Shown piece by piece: positions 61,561-64,000 of a DNA stretch of 64,000 nt (positions are counted from its first letter, which is position 1; each line of letters starts with the position of its first letter). Source of the DNA: Rhynchopus euleeides (Eukaryota; Euglenozoa; Diplonemea; Diplonemida; Diplonemidae); the NCBI GenBank assembly GCA_963210315.1, contig OY723239.1, positions 1,769,501-1,833,500 on the forward strand. Direction: 5' to 3'. The translations under genes were made by a program, and so were the position numbers. The notes below the pieces were generated by a model. The model saw only the letters and a program-made list of their open reading frames with translations, searched no databases and had not been told where the DNA came from.

Positions 61561-63325
61561 TGTGATGTGCCTTCCGTTTCACCCTAAGTGTGGTGTTTTG
61601 AAACTCTGTTTTCCTGCCTAATCGCAGTGATCTCGTGCCAGGGCTGGCACGGGGGGGCCGCAGCCCCACATCCCTTTTTCTGGGATAATTGCGGAGGGTG
61701 GGCCGCCAGGAGTTCCATGGCCCGACCTTGGCCTACCTCAAAAAATAAAGTTTTTCCGCCGAGCAGGAGGCGTCACAAGACGTAATCACCTCTCACTGTA
61801 GTCCGGCACCGCCTCACCCGCTGACACACACAGAGTGTCCCAGGGTGAAACTTGACAGAATACGGAATATCCGACAAACACCGATGGGGTGAAACCCCAC
61901 CTTAGCCCTCCGCAATTGCGAAATCCACCGGAGTTTGTACCCCACCGATGTTTCTACCCCTGTGACACGCTGGGGCAATGCATTTTTTTAGGGAAGTGGG
62001 CCCTGCTGTAGTGGCCCTCCTCACAGTGATATCTTTCTATGGAGGGTCCATTATGTCGCAGAGTGGTGTTGAAGAGCGATAGCAACCCCAGGATGTTGCA
62101 ACCTGCGTGGGGTGGGGGACGGGCGTACTGCGAGAAACAATATTCCGAAGCAGGGCACGTCCCTGTTTCATATATGCGGAGGGGCCCTTTCTGCACGGCT
62201 TTGGTTTTATTGATGTTTGTGGTGTGCGTGGTTTATTTTCCCTTTTTTTGTTGTTTTTGCAGCATTTTATGCTGTCGGGTGAGCTTCCGCCCCATGGGAG
62301 GCGCTCCTTCCGGCTTGCGCTGCCCACCCATCCCGCCCCCGTCCCCTTCCCACATTCTTTCTTTTCTTTTAGGGGAGACGTCCTCGCAGTGGCTGTTTGG
62401 CCTGACGCGATTCCCCGCCTCAAAGCAGACCCACCTGGCAGCTACTCAAGGCACATGAGGTGCGAGAGGCGTCAACGGGCGCAACGCCCCTCCCTGCGGT
62501 CCGGCTTCCGCCACGTGGCTGACTCAAAGCAGCGAAGTGACCAACGGGAGCGACATCAGGGACAGTGGGTGCTAATGAAAAACCGGTTTGCAAAACCGGT
62601 TTTTGCCAAAACCAGGGGAATAGGGTGCCCTTTCTGAGAGGTTTCCAAACCAAAAAAAGCCGGTTTTCTAGTTTGGGGAAATTTATTTTAAAAAAAATGA
62701 GATTTCTGGGGAAAAAAAACCAGAATTTTTTTTGGAGTTGTGCTAACAACGCAGGAAACTTTGCTATGCAGATCATGCAGGACACACCACACCCGCAGCA
62801 GGCGTGTGGGGTGTTCTCGCGATCGACGAATACCCGCTGGTTCTTCTCTCCCCTTTCTGATTTGCAGACACAAAGTTTCAAGGCGTTTTCTCGTGGGGGA
62901 TGAGGATATGTCCTCCTGACACCCACCCTTTTCCCGTTTTTTTTGGTAAAACACACCCCGTGTGGTAGAGAAAATACGGCAAGAGTCTCGGTGGGTCGGA
63001 AGAGCAGATGGTTCCCGCAACAGCTCCCGGGGAGCGGCGGGTATTTCGCATAGGATGCCGGATGTGTGAACACGTTTGTGCGGTTTGCCCTGTGTTGTGT
63101 GAACATATGTGTATGTGTGTGTGTATGCTCCACCCAACCCGACACATTTTCTGTACTTCAGACAGGTAAGGTCACTCGACACGCGGGGGGGGGGGGGGTT
63201 TTGTTGTGTGTTTTTTCTGCCAGCCGACATCACTAGCGCCAGCGAGAAAAAAAAAATAAAAAAAAAAATAAAAAAAAAATAAAGCGATTTACTAATCGCC
63301 AACTCGCGATCAGGCGTTTCCAGGC
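61561..63325. other. Intergenic stretch with small foldbacks
   Basis: Holds an inverted pair aattgcggaggg / ccctccgcaatt (61688, 61908) that may mark a 240-bp TIR element, an aaaccggtttgcaaaaccggtt cluster at 62580-62606, a poly-G tract (63186-63199) and an aaaaaaaata microsatellite (63247-63283). A minus frame of 241 codons (62420-63145) is His/Cys-rich and unrecognised; I do not call it. Confidence 0.35.
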
Positions 63326-64000
63326 AGAAAACAGTGCGTGCTAGATCACGGTTTGTTACGACAGAGCGACCAGAGCAGACTTCGACGCAGGTGCTAGATC
63401 ACCGCCTTTTACCACAGAGCGACCAGAGCAGACTTCGACGCAGGTGCTAGATCACCGAATTTTTTACGACAGAGCGATCAGAGCAGACTCGACGTAGGTG
63501 CTAGATCACCGCCTTTTACCACAGAGCGACCAGAGCAGACTTCGACGCAGGTGCTAGATCACCGAATTTTTTACGACAGAGCGATCAGAGCAGACTCGAC
63601 GTAGGTGCTAGATCACCGCCTTTTACCACAGAGCGACCAGAGCAGACTTCGACGCAGGTGCTAGATCACCGCCTTTTACCACAGAGCGACCAGAGCAGAT
63701 TTCGACGCAGGTGCTAGATCACCGAATTTTTTACGACAGAGCGATCAGAGCAGACTCGACGTAGGTGCTAGATCACCCCTTTTACCACAGAGCGACCAGA
63801 GCAGACTTCGACGCAGGTGCTAGATCACCGAATTTTTTACGACAGAGCGATCAGAGCAGACTCGACGTAGGTGCTAGATCACCGCCTTTTACCACAGAGC
63901 GACCAGAGCAGACTTCGACGCAGGTGCTAGATCACCGCCTTTTACCACAGAGCGACCAGAGCAGATTTCGACGCAGGTGCTAGATCACCGAATTTTTTAC
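63326..64000. repeat. 53/54-bp satellite, continuing beyond the window
   Basis: About 12 units of gtgctagatcaccg followed by ccttttaccacagagcgacc (53-bp type, ending ttcgacgca) or aattttttacgacagagcg (54-bp type, ending actcgacgta). Unit starts fall at 63391, 63444, 63498, 63551 and so on. The two types alternate in runs such as 53-54-53-54-53-53-54, a short higher-order pattern. One unit near 63775 has lost a base pair or two. Confidence 0.92.

Noticed and set aside
62420..63145. Minus-strand ORF of 241 codons
   Set aside because: His/Thr tracts come from a gt microsatellite and Phe/Lys runs from A/T homopolymers. No domain and no ATG-anchored coding signature.

Overview
The window looks like nuclear DNA of a repeat-laden, GC-rich protist. 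All host genes recognised are eukaryotic (PEX7, six-TM class III cyclase, secreted PI-PLC-like protein, ankyrin proteins). They are almost all single long exons using the standard code (TAA, TAG and TGA all serve as stops). They sit in a sea of retrotransposons, TIR elements, satellites and poly-C/poly-G tracts. The style (ankyrin-rich families, several cyclases, VIPER/DIRS-like and OTU-bearing retroelements) suggests an alveolate such as a chromerid alga. That assignment is an inference; no rRNA or organellar marker is present.

Layout. 1-7.2 kb: three related 31-bp satellites surrounding a single minus-strand exon of a class III nucleotide cyclase. 7.2-13.1 kb: MITEs, AT-rich palindromes and a three-level nest of DNA transposons. 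13.5-14.6 kb: an intact PEX7 gene (+). 14.9-16.1 kb: a 352-bp structured direct duplication. 17.3-18.1 kb: a second copy of the Mutator-like element. 18.4-27.4 kb (-): a non-LTR retrotransposon with a coiled-coil ORF1 and an ORF2 carrying OTU protease, AP endonuclease, RT, zinc knuckle and RNase H. 27.5-33.7 kb: TIR elements, including a hAT-like copy with a visible target duplication and a solo split-direct-repeat. 34.2-36.4 kb: complete cyclase gene (+). 37.8-39.7 kb: two more Mutator-like copies. 40.7-45.2 kb: a full-length tyrosine-recombinase retrotransposon (gag, YR, RT-RNase H) with A1...B1-A2-B2 repeats. 45.3-49.5 kb: dispersed repeats. 50.1-51.1 kb: PI-PLC-like gene (+). 52.1-53.9 kb: ankyrin gene (+). 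55.0-59.9 kb: giant gene (+) joining an ADP-ribosyltransferase-like domain to about 32 ankyrin repeats. 63.3-64.0 kb: start of a 53/54-bp satellite running out of the window.

The host genes do not form a pathway. PEX7 imports peroxisomal matrix proteins, the cyclases make cAMP, the PLC-like protein is predicted to be secreted, and the ankyrin proteins are probably signalling or effector-like. What ties the window together is repeat biology. Insertions can be dated relative to each other by nesting, target duplications are readable by eye, and several elements share a common GC-rich module.
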